Of a stretch of 64,000 nt of DNA, positions 18,561-28,290 are shown one piece after another. How positions within the stretch are numbered: the first letter of the stretch is position 1; each line of letters starts with the position of its first letter. Under the pieces are notes generated by a model. It was not told the DNA's origin and searched no databases. It saw only the letters and a program-made list of their open reading frames with translations. The position numbers and the translations under genes were made by a program. Location: the NCBI RefSeq assembly GCF_006385175.1, contig NZ_VFIY01000008.1, positions 62,001 through 126,000 of the forward strand. Reading direction: 5' to 3'. Source of the DNA: Emcibacter nanhaiensis (GTDB lineage Bacteria; Pseudomonadota; Alphaproteobacteria; Sphingomonadales; Emcibacteraceae).

Positions 18561-19405
18561 CTTCCTTCTCTCCTCTGCTCGCCGTTGCGGAAATAGTCCT
18601 CCACATTTTCAAAGGCTCGAAGCCCTTCAGGGGTGGCATTCCGGACCGGATCATCAAAGCGGGTCTCTTCCCCCTTCCAAGCCAGCGCCCTTACCGGCGA
18701 CACGCTATACTCCGGACGCACATCCAGGACATGCGGACAGTTGGCCAGGAAAACCAAAAGGTTCATTTCTGCCCGAAGTTCCAGCACCCGTCCGGGCGCA
18801 AAGGGTCCGGTATCGACCTGCGTCTCGCCAGACTCTGAGATCTGCACAGGCTTGAAAATATTCAAACAGGGATGCACATCCTTGCGGGAAAGCCCGCATT
18901 TTGCCGCTGCGGTCAGGAAACGGTCACGGGCATTGGGGTGATCAATGCTGTTATCGCCGTAGCGATCCAGAACGGTATACCGGCTGGACGCCCCGCAAAA
19001 GGGATCAATGCCGCAATCGTCATCCCGCATAATGCTGGCCAGGACGCGCCCCAGCCCGGACAGGATCAAGTCCCCCGTCCCCAGATAGGCCTTCCACTGA
19101 ACCTTGATACTATCTGCTGCATTCAGCCGTTCGGCAGGATGCTGGGCGTTGAACATGTTCAGGGAGATACAGCCGTCACCATGAAGATCGATAATCTGCA
19201 ACCGATCGCCACGGGTCAGGCTGTGGATGGCATACCCGCCGGATGCAATCACCTCGTCCCAGATGACCTCCTCAGGCGATACTCCCTCAGGCAGGTTTAC
19301 CGCTGCGGAAGAAGGAATGGTCCTCATTGCTTCAACCTTCGTTCCCGCCTGCTGTCGGGCATGTACCCTGGCAAGCGCCGGATCTGCTGTTTGTGACTCG
19401 CTCAT
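18557..19405 (-). CDS. Urea amidolyase-associated protein 1 (putative carboxyguanidine deiminase subunit)
   Basis: A 282-residue DUF1989 protein and paralogue of the next gene, with a longer N-terminal part. It carries the family's GDRLQIIDLHGDGCISLNMF core and a CGASS/HPCLNIF region with potential metal-binding residues. Its ATG directly follows the stop codon of the NikR-like gene (TAA then ATG), with GAAAGGGG as ribosome site. The order regulator, UAAP1, UAAP2, carboxylase, allophanate hydrolase gives a complete route from guanidine through carboxyguanidine to allophanate and ammonia. Confidence 0.87.
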   Translation of the reverse strand: MSESQTADPALARVHARQQAGTKVEAMRTIPSSAAVNLPEGVSPEEVIWDEVIASGGYAIHSLTRGDRLQIIDLHGDGCISLNMFNAQHPAERLNAADSIKVQWKAYLGTGDLILSGLGRVLASIMRDDDCGIDPFCGASSRYTVLDRYGDNSIDHPNARDRFLTAAAKCGLSRKDVHPCLNIFKPVQISESGETQVDTGPFAPGRVLELRAEMNLLVFLANCPHVLDVRPEYSVSPVRALAWKGEETRFDDPVRNATPEGLRAFENVEDYFRNGEQRREGR

Positions 19406-19894
19406 TTATTTTACCCCTTTCTTTTTAGACAGGATTTCCCCGGGCTCATCTCCATGGGCATGAAGGGGCGGCAGCAGGGTACGTGTGGTCACCAGGTTGA
19501 TCTGATGCACACCGCGAATGGCCCGCATCTGGTCACACAGGTCATTGAGCCTTTCAATGGTGCCCTGCACCAAAAGCACTTCAAGAGAATGGTCTTCCTC
19601 CAGAAAGACATGCTGAGAGGAGATGGTTTCCTTGATAAAATGCTGCTGTGTCTGGGCAAGGGCGTTACGGATATACCCCTTGTTATTCTGGTAGATCATG
19701 GTGATCGTTCCCGCCAACACCGCGCCGGGCTCCACAGCCGCATGTTTCGTCACCGCCTGGCGCACCAGTTCCGCAATCACCTGGGAGCGATTGGTCAGCC
19801 CCCGTTCTGAAATCATCGTATCAAGTTCATCAAGAAGTTTGGACGGCAGACTGACCCCCAGCCGGGCCAGCTTGTCTTGTACCTGATCGCTCAT
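19406..19894 (-). CDS. NikR-like ribbon-helix-helix regulator without the canonical nickel site
   Basis: A 162-residue protein with an N-terminal ribbon-helix-helix DNA-binding domain (residues 10-50, VSLPSKLLDELD) and a NikR-type ACT-like C-terminal domain (60-145). In E. coli NikR nickel is held by H76, H87, H89 and C95. Aligned by eye, these are Q84, H95, F97 and S103 here, so only one ligand remains. It is the first gene of the guanidine/urea operon and sits behind a perfect palindrome with NikR-like spacing. It is likely an autoregulator of the operon that senses something other than nickel. The start is the ATG after GGAGGG; an upstream GTG lies beside the operator. Confidence 0.85.
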   Translation of the reverse strand: MSDQVQDKLARLGVSLPSKLLDELDTMISERGLTNRSQVIAELVRQAVTKHAAVEPGAVLAGTITMIYQNNKGYIRNALAQTQQHFIKETISSQHVFLEEDHSLEVLLVQGTIERLNDLCDQMRAIRGVHQINLVTTRTLLPPLHAHGDEPGEILSKKKGVK

Positions 19895-19906
19895 CGTACC
19901 CTCCAC

Positions 19907-19942
19907 AATCGTGTTACGTTTTTATTTTTTGGTAACACGATT
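19907..19942 (-). promoter_or_regulatory. Putative operator of the NikR-like regulator
   Basis: An 11-bp perfect inverted repeat (AATCGTGTTAC and GTAACACGATT) has a 14-base AT-rich centre. Counted as six-base half sites it is GTGTTA-N16-TAACAC, the same 6-16-6 geometry as the E. coli NikR operator but with different bases. It abuts the ribosome site of the regulator gene, so binding there should block transcription of the whole operon. Confidence 0.75.
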
Positions 19943-20327
19943 CGATGACGGAGACAAATCTATTTTTAGACGATGTCGAAATTCAGCCCTGCTTTTCCAT
20001 CAAAGTCGGCCATGTAACCATGCCGCTTCCGGGTTCGGATTTGCGCGAAAAGCGGTAGTCCGCTTTCCGATAAGGGGTCGGGCATTGACTGATACGTTTT
20101 CCGGCAGTTGATATCTCCAGTTCCACAGCATAGGAATTGGCGGCAAACGCAGAGTTTAAACGGATATTGTCATCCTAAGAATGCCGGTTTGCAGTTGCCG
20201 GCCTTCACGCCAGGGTAAAAACCTCATACGCAGGTACAATAGCCAGACCTTGTTTTTTTAATTATCATGGGAAACTGTCGTCATCGGACCTGTCGATTAC
20301 CGCCGTCGGCCCTGCACGGAACCAGTT
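19943..20327. other. Intergenic region between two divergent genes
   Basis: 385 bases separate the NikR-like gene and the LuxR-type gene. It must hold both promoters. I see local inverted repeats (CCGCTT/AAGCGG near 20030-20060 and TGCCGG/CCGGC near 20185-20203) but no recognisable guanidine riboswitch, tRNA or small gene. Confidence 0.5.
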
Positions 20328-23063
20328 ATGAAAGAAGTTGACCAAGTAATTATTCGCACAAAACTGACCCCGCCGGTTAGCCAGAAAAGAAAACTGGTGC
20401 GACGCCACAGGCTTTCTCCTCTTCTCTCCACCAGTGACATACCCCGGCTCATCATCGTCACGGCCCCTGCGGGATATGGCAAAACCTCCCTCATGTACCA
20501 GTGGTTTAGCGCCTGTCGCGAACGCGATACCCGGGTCGGCTGGCTGTCGGCAGATTCCCAGGACAACAATGCTCCTCGTTTTCTGAGGCATTTGATAGCC
20601 TGCCTGAAAAACAACGAGGAAAAATTTGGCGACGGCGCCATGCGATATCTTGATGCCGCCCGGCATCCGGATATCAAGCATCCTGCCGGGCAACTGATCA
20701 ATGAACTTGCCGAGGATGACCGTGATGCTTTCCTCTTTATCGACGACTATCACCTGATCGAAAACCGGGAAGTGGACGGGTTCCTGGACTACCTGCTGAA
20801 ACTGGCGCCCCCCAACCTGCATCTCATCATATCAAGCCGGCTTGTCCCGGACCTGTCCCTGCCTGAACTCCGGCTCAGCGGGGAACTTCTCGAACTGGAT
20901 GCCCGGAACCTGCAGTTTGACAAGTCGGAGACTTTCAGCTTTCTCGACCTGATCAATTCCCGGAAACTATCTTCCTCGGAGGTTGAGCTTTTACATGAAC
21001 GATCCGAGGGCTGGGTTGCCGGCCTGCAGCTTGCAGCCGCCGCGCTAGCCAATAATGACGGCAAGGAGGAACTGGGCGTTGCCTTTAACGGCACCCTCCG
21101 GGACATTGCTGACTATCTGGCAAAGGCAGTCCTGCAAAACCAGAATGATGACGTTCGCGACTTCCTGCTCCGCACATCGCTGCTCGAAAGATTCAATGCG
21201 GACCTCTGCACATTTGTTACCGGTAATGCGGACAGCCAGAATATCATAGAATGGCTGGAGCAAAGCCACCTGTTCGTTGTGCCGCTGGATGAAAACAGGA
21301 CTTGGTACCGCTATCATCATTTGTTCCAGGACTTCCTTCAGGCGACACTGAAACGCGGCCTGCCGTCGGAAATCGTCGCCCTCTACCGACGGGCGGCAAG
21401 CTGGTTCATGGAACATGGGCTGGGCGCCGAAGCGGTAGACTATGCCCTGCTCACCGGAGATATACAGCAAGCCGCTGCCATGGCGGAACGACATGCCGCA
21501 TCACAGATTCTGGCCGGCTACCTGCCTGAAACAGCACGCTGGCTTCTGCAGCTTCCTGACGTCCTCAAACAGAAAAACCCCATGCTCCTCAGCCAGGTTA
21601 CCCTGTGCCTGTGGCATATCTTCCAACAGGAAGAAGCCTCCCAGCTCCTCAGCCACTTCGAACATCATCTCGACAGTTTCGGCGGGGCGCTGGAAGATCA
21701 CCGCCTGAAAGAGTTGCGGAATGAAGTCCGCCTCCATCGCGGCGGCATCGCCGTCTGCGCAAGCCACGCGCCCGAAAATGTCCTGGATTTCCTGGACCAG
21801 GTCGACTTTTCCCTGCTCTCCGGCTTTATGAAGGCCGTATATTACAACATTCGGGGGATCGCCCTCGGGGAAAACAATCGCTTCTCCGAGGCTTTGGAAT
21901 GTTTCAGGAAAGCCGCCCGTATCCACCGGACTACCGGTTCTCCCCTGGGCGTCGCCTGTTCCTACTATCTGGAAGCCCTGATGCATCTGGAATGCGGAAA
22001 TCTCAACAACATCCAGGACATGTTGCACCAGATCAAAAAGGAAACCGTGTTCAACAGCCAGGCCGCCAACTATATCAATCCCTCCATGCTGGAGAGCATC
22101 GAAGGCATCCTCCATTATGAGCGGGGGGATTCCGGAAAGGCCCGTGAGCTTCTGGAAGCCAATCTGGAACTGACAAAGGAAGTCGGGCACCTGAAAATGG
22201 TCAGCTTGGCAAGAACCACCTATGCCCGCATCCTGAACCGTCAGGGGGATCTGCCCGGGGCACATAAGGAACTGGAACAGCTGGCCGAAATCCTTAGGCG
22301 CAATGAACCGGGAAGCTACCGGGCAATCATCCTGGCCGACTATGAACGGATCAAGCTTGCCCTCCTCAACAATAACCCCGCCCAGGCGCAATATATTGCG
22401 GATAAATACGACCTGGCCCTGGACGGACCGCCACCGGAGCTTGCCAACCACTGGGACCGCCTAAGCTGTCTCAAGGCCCTTGCCTGGTGTCGTGCCCAGT
22501 TGGTTCGGAATGCGCCGGAAAAAGCCCATGACCTGTTGCGCAGGATTTCGCTTTTTGCCCGTGAAGTCGGCCGGACCTGGCGCTATCTGGAAGCCCGGCT
22601 GCTGGAAGCCGTTGCCCTGGACATGCTGGGACGGGACTTTGAAGCTGCAGACATCCTGAAACCGATCCTGCAGATCGCCAGCACCGATAAAATGGTCAAT
22701 GTCATTCGCGACGAAGGCTCCCGCGTAGCCGATTTGATCCGCAAGCTGCAGGAGCAAAACGAACTGATCGGGATTGATCCCGCTTTCCTTGCCCGCATCC
22801 TTGCAGATACCTCCCCCGGCCCCCAAGCTGTTCCCGACGGTGAAGATAGCCTCGAGGCTGCCCTGCGTCCCAGTGACTTCAGCGAGAAAGAGCGCATAAT
22901 CCTTGAACAGGTGGCGCTTGGAAAATCCAACGCCATGATCGCCAAACGGCTCGACCTGACCGCTCACGCCATCAAATGGCATTTGGGAAATATCTTCAAC
23001 AAGCTCCAGGTCCGGAACAGAGCCGCCGCCGTCAGTGCAGCCAAGGCTATTCGCCTGATTTGA
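20328..23063 (+). CDS. MalT/LAL-type LuxR-family transcriptional activator
   Basis: A 911-residue large ATP-binding LuxR regulator. It has a P-loop APAGYGKT at residues 46-53 in an N-terminal NTPase module, helical TPR-like repeats in the middle that usually bind the inducer, and a C-terminal LuxR helix-turn-helix (about 845-905, ending NKLQVRNRAAAVSAA). MalT and AlkS work this way, binding ATP and an inducer and then activating promoters at direct repeats. It is directly upstream of, and parallel to, a TBDR gene whose promoter region has repeated CTAGTT elements, so this TBDR is its probable target. Confidence 0.9.
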   Translation: MKEVDQVIIRTKLTPPVSQKRKLVRRHRLSPLLSTSDIPRLIIVTAPAGYGKTSLMYQWFSACRERDTRVGWLSADSQDNNAPRFLRHLIACLKNNEEKFGDGAMRYLDAARHPDIKHPAGQLINELAEDDRDAFLFIDDYHLIENREVDGFLDYLLKLAPPNLHLIISSRLVPDLSLPELRLSGELLELDARNLQFDKSETFSFLDLINSRKLSSSEVELLHERSEGWVAGLQLAAAALANNDGKEELGVAFNGTLRDIADYLAKAVLQNQNDDVRDFLLRTSLLERFNADLCTFVTGNADSQNIIEWLEQSHLFVVPLDENRTWYRYHHLFQDFLQATLKRGLPSEIVALYRRAASWFMEHGLGAEAVDYALLTGDIQQAAAMAERHAASQILAGYLPETARWLLQLPDVLKQKNPMLLSQVTLCLWHIFQQEEASQLLSHFEHHLDSFGGALEDHRLKELRNEVRLHRGGIAVCASHAPENVLDFLDQVDFSLLSGFMKAVYYNIRGIALGENNRFSEALECFRKAARIHRTTGSPLGVACSYYLEALMHLECGNLNNIQDMLHQIKKETVFNSQAANYINPSMLESIEGILHYERGDSGKARELLEANLELTKEVGHLKMVSLARTTYARILNRQGDLPGAHKELEQLAEILRRNEPGSYRAIILADYERIKLALLNNNPAQAQYIADKYDLALDGPPPELANHWDRLSCLKALAWCRAQLVRNAPEKAHDLLRRISLFAREVGRTWRYLEARLLEAVALDMLGRDFEAADILKPILQIASTDKMVNVIRDEGSRVADLIRKLQEQNELIGIDPAFLARILADTSPGPQAVPDGEDSLEAALRPSDFSEKERIILEQVALGKSNAMIAKRLDLTAHAIKWHLGNIFNKLQVRNRAAAVSAAKAIRLI

Positions 23064-23066
23064 TCT

Positions 23067-23136
23067 CGACCGGCTAGTTTCAATCCTGACCAATTCACTC
23101 TTTTTGCCCCCGACTAACCGGTCGGCTAGTTAACCG
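23067..23136 (+). promoter_or_regulatory. Putative operator with repeated CGGCTAGTT elements
   Basis: The element CGGCTAGTT occurs at 23071-23079 and again near 23124-23131. The second lies in an imperfect 18-bp palindrome (ACTAACCGG next to TCGGCTAGT, 14 of 18 positions symmetrical). It sits between the LuxR-type gene and the TBDR gene it probably controls. Confidence 0.45.
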
Positions 23137-23235
23137 CCCCCCTGTCCTGGCCTACAGTTTTTTTAATTGCCCGAGAATCGGTCTGGGGAGAGTCCGATGC
23201 GGCAAAGAACAAGTTTGTAAATGGAGGAAATTTTA

Positions 23236-25533
23236 ATGACAAAGATGCATACCGAAAAGAAAGCCTTGGTGAGACGCCGGGCCGTCAGCCTGTCTGCAGC
23301 CGTATCTCTGCTTGTGCTGGCAGGCCCGGCGACTTCCTACGCGGAAATGGTGCTGGAAGAAATCACCGTTACCGCACAAAAACGCAGCGAATCCCTGCAG
23401 GATGTCGGCATCACCATGTCCGCCTTCACAGAAAACGACATGAAAGACCTGAATGTCGGGGATACCCAGGAAATTGCCGCAAATATCCCGAACGTCCAGG
23501 TTAACTATGGCTTCGGCCAGAATGCCTTTAATATCCGCGGGTTGGGGATCAATGAATTCTCCTCAAACCTGGACTCGCCTGTAGCCGTTCACCTGGACGA
23601 GGTTTATATTTCCAAAAACTTCATGACGGGCATGATCCTTTTTGATGTGGAGCGTGTCGAGGCCCTGAAGGGACCGCAAGGTACCTTGTTTGGACGCAAT
23701 ACCACCGGCGGGTCCGTCAACTTCTACACCCGCAAGCCGACCGAGGAATTCGAGGCCGGCGCAACCCTCGGCTATGGCAACTACAAAAGCTTCCAGGGCG
23801 AAGCCTATATCAGCGGCCCCTTGTCCGACAGGGTTCAGGGACGCCTGTCCGGCATGTTTGTCGACCAGGGCGATGGTTTCTATGAGAATGTCACCCTGGG
23901 TGAAGACGAAGGGAAAACAAAGAAATATGCGCTCCGGGGCCAGTTGCAATGGACCGGAGAAGACACCTCAGTGCTCGGCTCCCTGCATTATGGCAAGGAC
24001 ACTTCGGAAATGCCGCCCTATGAAGGGATCGGTATATTCACCCCGGAATCCCTGGCGGCAGGAACACCGGCCTTCTGTACGCCTTATCTTGACGGCACCG
24101 TCACCGGCGCCTCATCCGGGTGTGTACGCGGTACGGACGGCCTTTATCCCGGCGACGATGATCCGTTCACGTCCGAAGGCGACTTCAAACATGATGCGGA
24201 CAATACCTCCATCGGCGGCATGCTGCGGATCGAACATGATTTCGACGGCCTGACCCTGACCTCCATCAGCGGCGTGGAATATTTTGAACGGGATCAGCGG
24301 GAAAATTCCGACGGCAGCCCACTCTCCACCATCGACGTATACTGGTACCAGAAGATCACCCAGTACACCCAGGAACTGCGCCTGACCTCTGACAGCGACG
24401 GGATCTGGAACTATATCCTCGGCGCCTATTATGAACATGACGACCTGGAAGACGCCGATTATCTGACCGTTGCGGCAGGGGCCGCTCCTGGCTATTACAC
24501 CCACTTCAACCAGGACGTCGATGCGCTTGCGGTCTTTTTCCACAACGACATCGATGTGACCGACACTCTCAGCCTGGTAGCCGGAGTCCGCTGGTCTTGG
24601 GAAAAAACCGCCATTGACGGCGGGACCTCAGCCGGTACGGGAATTATTTCTGACGGCGGCATCCAGATGCCGGACACCATACTGGTCGACCTTGCCGTTT
24701 CCAACGACATTGACGGCGGTAACAGCCGGACCGACGAAGATGTTTCCTTCAAGGTCGGCATTGAATGGAAGCCGGAACTGAGTGGCGAGACCTTTGACGA
24801 CTTGCTGGTCTATTTCAATATTTCCACCGGCTTCCGCTCCGGGGGCTATAATGCCGCCTTTGCCGGATCCCAGGATGCCTTCACGTCCCTCGCTCCGGAG
24901 AAAATCACCGCCTATGAGGGCGGCATCAAAGCCACCCTTGCCGATCGCCGCCTGCAATGGAACGCCGCCGTATTCCGCTATGACTTCCGCGACGGCTATA
25001 TCAATGTGGACAGCGATACAGCACCGGTTCCGGTGACCATCAACGCCGCGGACATAGAAACCTGGGGCGCGGAAACCGATCTGCACTGGTTGCCGCTGGA
25101 CGGCATGGACATCAAACTCGGCGCCGCCTGGCTTGATGCCGCCATCGAAAGCGACATCACCAGCGGCGGCACAAGCCTGAAGGGATTCCATCCCGTAAAC
25201 TCCCCGGAATGGTCCATGAATGGCCAGATCCGCTACGAGTTCAACCTCACCGATGACATCCTGATGTCGGTCTCCGGCAGCGCCAACTGGCGGGACAAAC
25301 AATATCTGGAGGCGATCAACGCCCCGGCCAACCTGGAGGACAGCTACTGGCTGGTCGACGCCCGGGCAACAATCTTCAGTGCCGACGACAGCTGGTCCGT
25401 CTCCCTGTGGGGCAAGAACCTCACCGATACGGAATACCGCACTTATGTCAATGACCTGCCCGGGTTCGGCTGGATGCTCAACATCTACGGCCCGCCGCGC
25501 ACCTACGGCATCACCGCCAGCTTTAACTTTTAA
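23236..25533 (+). CDS. TonB-dependent receptor
   Basis: A 765-residue outer-membrane receptor with a signal peptide, a TonB box LEEITVTA at residues 40-47, a plug domain (VEALKGPQGTLFGRNTTGGS) and a barrel ending in SFNF. I set the start at the ATG behind GGAGGAAATTTTA; an earlier ATG overlaps that ribosome site. A terminator follows and then a class II deacetylase-like gene only 76 bases away. With the LuxR-type activator upstream, this looks like a small regulated uptake unit for an unknown organic substrate. Confidence 0.9.
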   Translation: MTKMHTEKKALVRRRAVSLSAAVSLLVLAGPATSYAEMVLEEITVTAQKRSESLQDVGITMSAFTENDMKDLNVGDTQEIAANIPNVQVNYGFGQNAFNIRGLGINEFSSNLDSPVAVHLDEVYISKNFMTGMILFDVERVEALKGPQGTLFGRNTTGGSVNFYTRKPTEEFEAGATLGYGNYKSFQGEAYISGPLSDRVQGRLSGMFVDQGDGFYENVTLGEDEGKTKKYALRGQLQWTGEDTSVLGSLHYGKDTSEMPPYEGIGIFTPESLAAGTPAFCTPYLDGTVTGASSGCVRGTDGLYPGDDDPFTSEGDFKHDADNTSIGGMLRIEHDFDGLTLTSISGVEYFERDQRENSDGSPLSTIDVYWYQKITQYTQELRLTSDSDGIWNYILGAYYEHDDLEDADYLTVAAGAAPGYYTHFNQDVDALAVFFHNDIDVTDTLSLVAGVRWSWEKTAIDGGTSAGTGIISDGGIQMPDTILVDLAVSNDIDGGNSRTDEDVSFKVGIEWKPELSGETFDDLLVYFNISTGFRSGGYNAAFAGSQDAFTSLAPEKITAYEGGIKATLADRRLQWNAAVFRYDFRDGYINVDSDTAPVPVTINAADIETWGAETDLHWLPLDGMDIKLGAAWLDAAIESDITSGGTSLKGFHPVNSPEWSMNGQIRYEFNLTDDILMSVSGSANWRDKQYLEAINAPANLEDSYWLVDARATIFSADDSWSVSLWGKNLTDTEYRTYVNDLPGFGWMLNIYGPPRTYGITASFNF

Positions 25534-25552
25534 TATTGCTTCCCAGACTTCC

Positions 25553-25583
25553 GGGGCGGATGTGACGTCCGTCCCTCTTTTTT
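25553..25583 (+). terminator. Terminator of the third TBDR gene
   Basis: GGGGCGGA pairs with TCCGTCCC (one G-U pair) around a 7-base loop, followed by TCTTTTTT. It lies between the TBDR gene and the deacetylase-like gene, so read-through to the latter would be partial. Confidence 0.8.
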
Positions 25584-25608
25584 AACCTTTCATCCCGGAG
25601 AAAATCTG

Positions 25609-26718
25609 ATGAAAAAAACTGGCTTTGTCTTTCACGAACTATATACGTGGCATGATACCGGAAACTATGCCGGGTTCCTGGCTCCCGGCTTTCCCCTGCA
25701 ACCCGGACTGCACAATGAAAACCCGGAAACCAAACGTCGCTTCAACAACCTGTTGGTGGCCAGCGGACTGAGCAACCGCCTGACGCCGATCGAACCGAGA
25801 GAGGCAACCGAAGAGGAAATCATGCTTTTCCATACGCCGGACTATGTCCGGAAGGTCAAGGCCCTGAGCGATGGCGAGGGCGGCGACGCCGGAGAACTGA
25901 CCCATGTGGGCAAAGGCAGCTATGAAATTGCAAAACTCTCTGCGGGCGGCGTTATCGAAGCCGTCAATGCAGTCATGTCAGGCAAATGTGACAACGCCTA
26001 TGCTCTTGTCCGCCCGCCGGGGCATCATGCAGATGCGGATACGGGACGCGGTTTCTGTATCTTTGGAAATGTGGTAATCGCCGCCCGCTATGCCCTGAAA
26101 CATCTGAACACCAAAAAAATCGCTGTTGTGGACTGGGATGTCCACCACGGCAACGGGACCGAGACCGCCTTTTACAACGACCCGAACGTATTGACCATAT
26201 CCCTGCACCAGGACAATTGGTACCCCCAGGGCCGCGGACTGGTCGCGGATGTCGGTGAAGGCGACGGCGAAGGCTACAACATCAATCTTCCTCTGCCGCC
26301 GGGATCCGGTGTCGGCGCCTACAAGGCCGCCTTTGAACGGGTGGTGGCCCCGGCTCTCCGCACCTTTCAGCCGGACCTGATTTTTGTGGCTTCCGGCTTT
26401 GACGCCAGCGCCTTCGATCCGCTGGGCCGCCAGATGATGCACTCCCGGGGCTATGCGGAACTGACGAAGATCGTCATGGACGCGGCCGATGACGTCTGCG
26501 GCGGCAAAATTGTGATGTGTCACGAAGGGGGCTACAGCGCCTATTACGTGCCGTTCTGTGGCCTTGCCGTCCTGGAACAGCTTTCCGGCGTCAACAGCGG
26601 CGTAGAGGACCCCTATCTGGACTTTGCCGCCGGCATGGCGAAACAGGATCTGCAGCCGGCCCAAAATGACCTGATCAGTGAAGTGGAATCCATCTGCCAG
26701 AAATACCGGCTGATTTGA
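25609..26718 (+). CDS. Class II histone deacetylase / acetylpolyamine amidohydrolase family hydrolase
   Basis: A 369-residue zinc amidohydrolase of the arginase/deacetylase fold. Bacterial members remove acyl groups from polyamines or other acylated amines. The His-His dyad (PPGHH), the zinc-binding DWDVHHGNGT stretch and the GFDAS loop are all present. It lacks a signal peptide and so is cytoplasmic. CGGAG precedes the ATG. Its position behind a TBDR and a LuxR-type activator suggests a substrate taken in from outside, for example an N-acylated amine, but this is inference. Confidence 0.88.
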   Translation: MKKTGFVFHELYTWHDTGNYAGFLAPGFPLQPGLHNENPETKRRFNNLLVASGLSNRLTPIEPREATEEEIMLFHTPDYVRKVKALSDGEGGDAGELTHVGKGSYEIAKLSAGGVIEAVNAVMSGKCDNAYALVRPPGHHADADTGRGFCIFGNVVIAARYALKHLNTKKIAVVDWDVHHGNGTETAFYNDPNVLTISLHQDNWYPQGRGLVADVGEGDGEGYNINLPLPPGSGVGAYKAAFERVVAPALRTFQPDLIFVASGFDASAFDPLGRQMMHSRGYAELTKIVMDAADDVCGGKIVMCHEGGYSAYYVPFCGLAVLEQLSGVNSGVEDPYLDFAAGMAKQDLQPAQNDLISEVESICQKYRLI

Positions 26719-26738
26719 CCGTCCATCGAGCCGACATG

Positions 26739-26776
26739 AAAAGTGCCCCATAACCGCTTCCCGGGGCACTTTTTTA
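26739..26776 (+). terminator. Terminator of the deacetylase-like gene
   Basis: AAAAGTGCCCC and GGGGCACTTTT form an 11-bp stem followed by further T. The A-run on the left also makes it a possible terminator for the other strand. Confidence 0.85.
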
Positions 26777-26900
26777 TTTGCCATCTCCCTGCCCGTCTGT
26801 TCAATCGGAACAGGGCACATTTGGATCTGTCCTGAAATCAAGCCAAGATATTGAATTCTTCAACTGCTCGACAGTCGATGCATCACCAAAAAGATTCATT

Positions 26901-26926
26901 GTCGCAGGTTCAAATCCCGGGCAGGT
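26901..26926 (+). other. tRNA T-arm-like fragment
   Basis: The bases GCAGGTTCAAATCCCGGGC resemble the T arm of a bacterial tRNA (GGTTCAAATCC). No paired T-stem, anticodon arm or acceptor arm is present, so this is at most a relic. It lies just before repeat copy B1. Confidence 0.3.
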
Positions 26927-26931
26927 TTTGT

Positions 26932-27041
26932 AATTAATCTTGTGAAGGTTTGAAATTATTGGTGCAGCCCAACAGCACCACGCAGTCTCTGATAATCATA
27001 CAATTAATGAATCACAGTGCGCGAAATTTGCGCACTTTTTT
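26932..27041 (+). repeat. Dispersed double-hairpin repeat, copy B1
   Basis: Hairpin 1 is TGGTGC (26960-26965) with GCACCA (26975-26980). Hairpin 2 is AGTGCGC with GCGCACT (27016-27036) followed by a T-run. The loop of hairpin 1 is almost the same as in the copy at the right edge of the window (AGCCCAACA against GGCCCAACA). Confidence 0.8.
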
Positions 27042-27080
27042 ACTGTCCCGTTTGACCACAACTTTCTTTAAGTCGGGAAG

Positions 27081-27183
27081 CATCGGAAAGATTTGGGAAA
27101 TTTGGTGCCCCCAGTCCGCACCACGGAAGTTAATTGATTCAATAGGCTAAGGGAAAAAGTGCGCATCTTTTGCGCACTTTTTT
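27081..27183 (+). repeat. Dispersed double-hairpin repeat, copy B2
   Basis: A tandem second copy. GATTTGGGAAATT leads into hairpin 1, TGGTGC/GCACCA (27103-27123). Hairpin 2 is a perfect 12-bp stem, AAAAAGTGCGCA with TGCGCACTTTTT (27154-27182) around TCTTT. Hairpin 1 and its loop (CCCCAGTCC) match copy A closely. The stem has A- and T-runs on both sides and could terminate both converging genes. Confidence 0.85.
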
Positions 27184-27272
27184 AGGAAGAGAAGACCTGT
27201 TGGCACCTGTACAAGGACGCTTAACTTAAGGTATCCATGCAAAAGCATCCCAAATATTCCGACGAGCTATAT

Positions 27273-28268
<996 letters not shown>

Positions 28269-28290
28269 TCAAATATTTCAGCTTTGCCAG

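Noticed and set aside
19943-20327. A possible guanidine riboswitch before the guanidine/urea operon
   Set aside because: I searched by eye for the conserved ykkC-type core and paired ACGR hairpins and saw neither; the NikR-like palindrome explains control better.
26901-26926. A tRNA gene
   Set aside because: Only a T-loop-like sequence is present, and its stem does not pair; anticodon and acceptor arms are missing.
26950-27150. A 66-codon open frame between the deacetylase and aldo/keto reductase genes
   Set aside because: It covers the tandem repeats and ends within them; composition and context do not support a gene.
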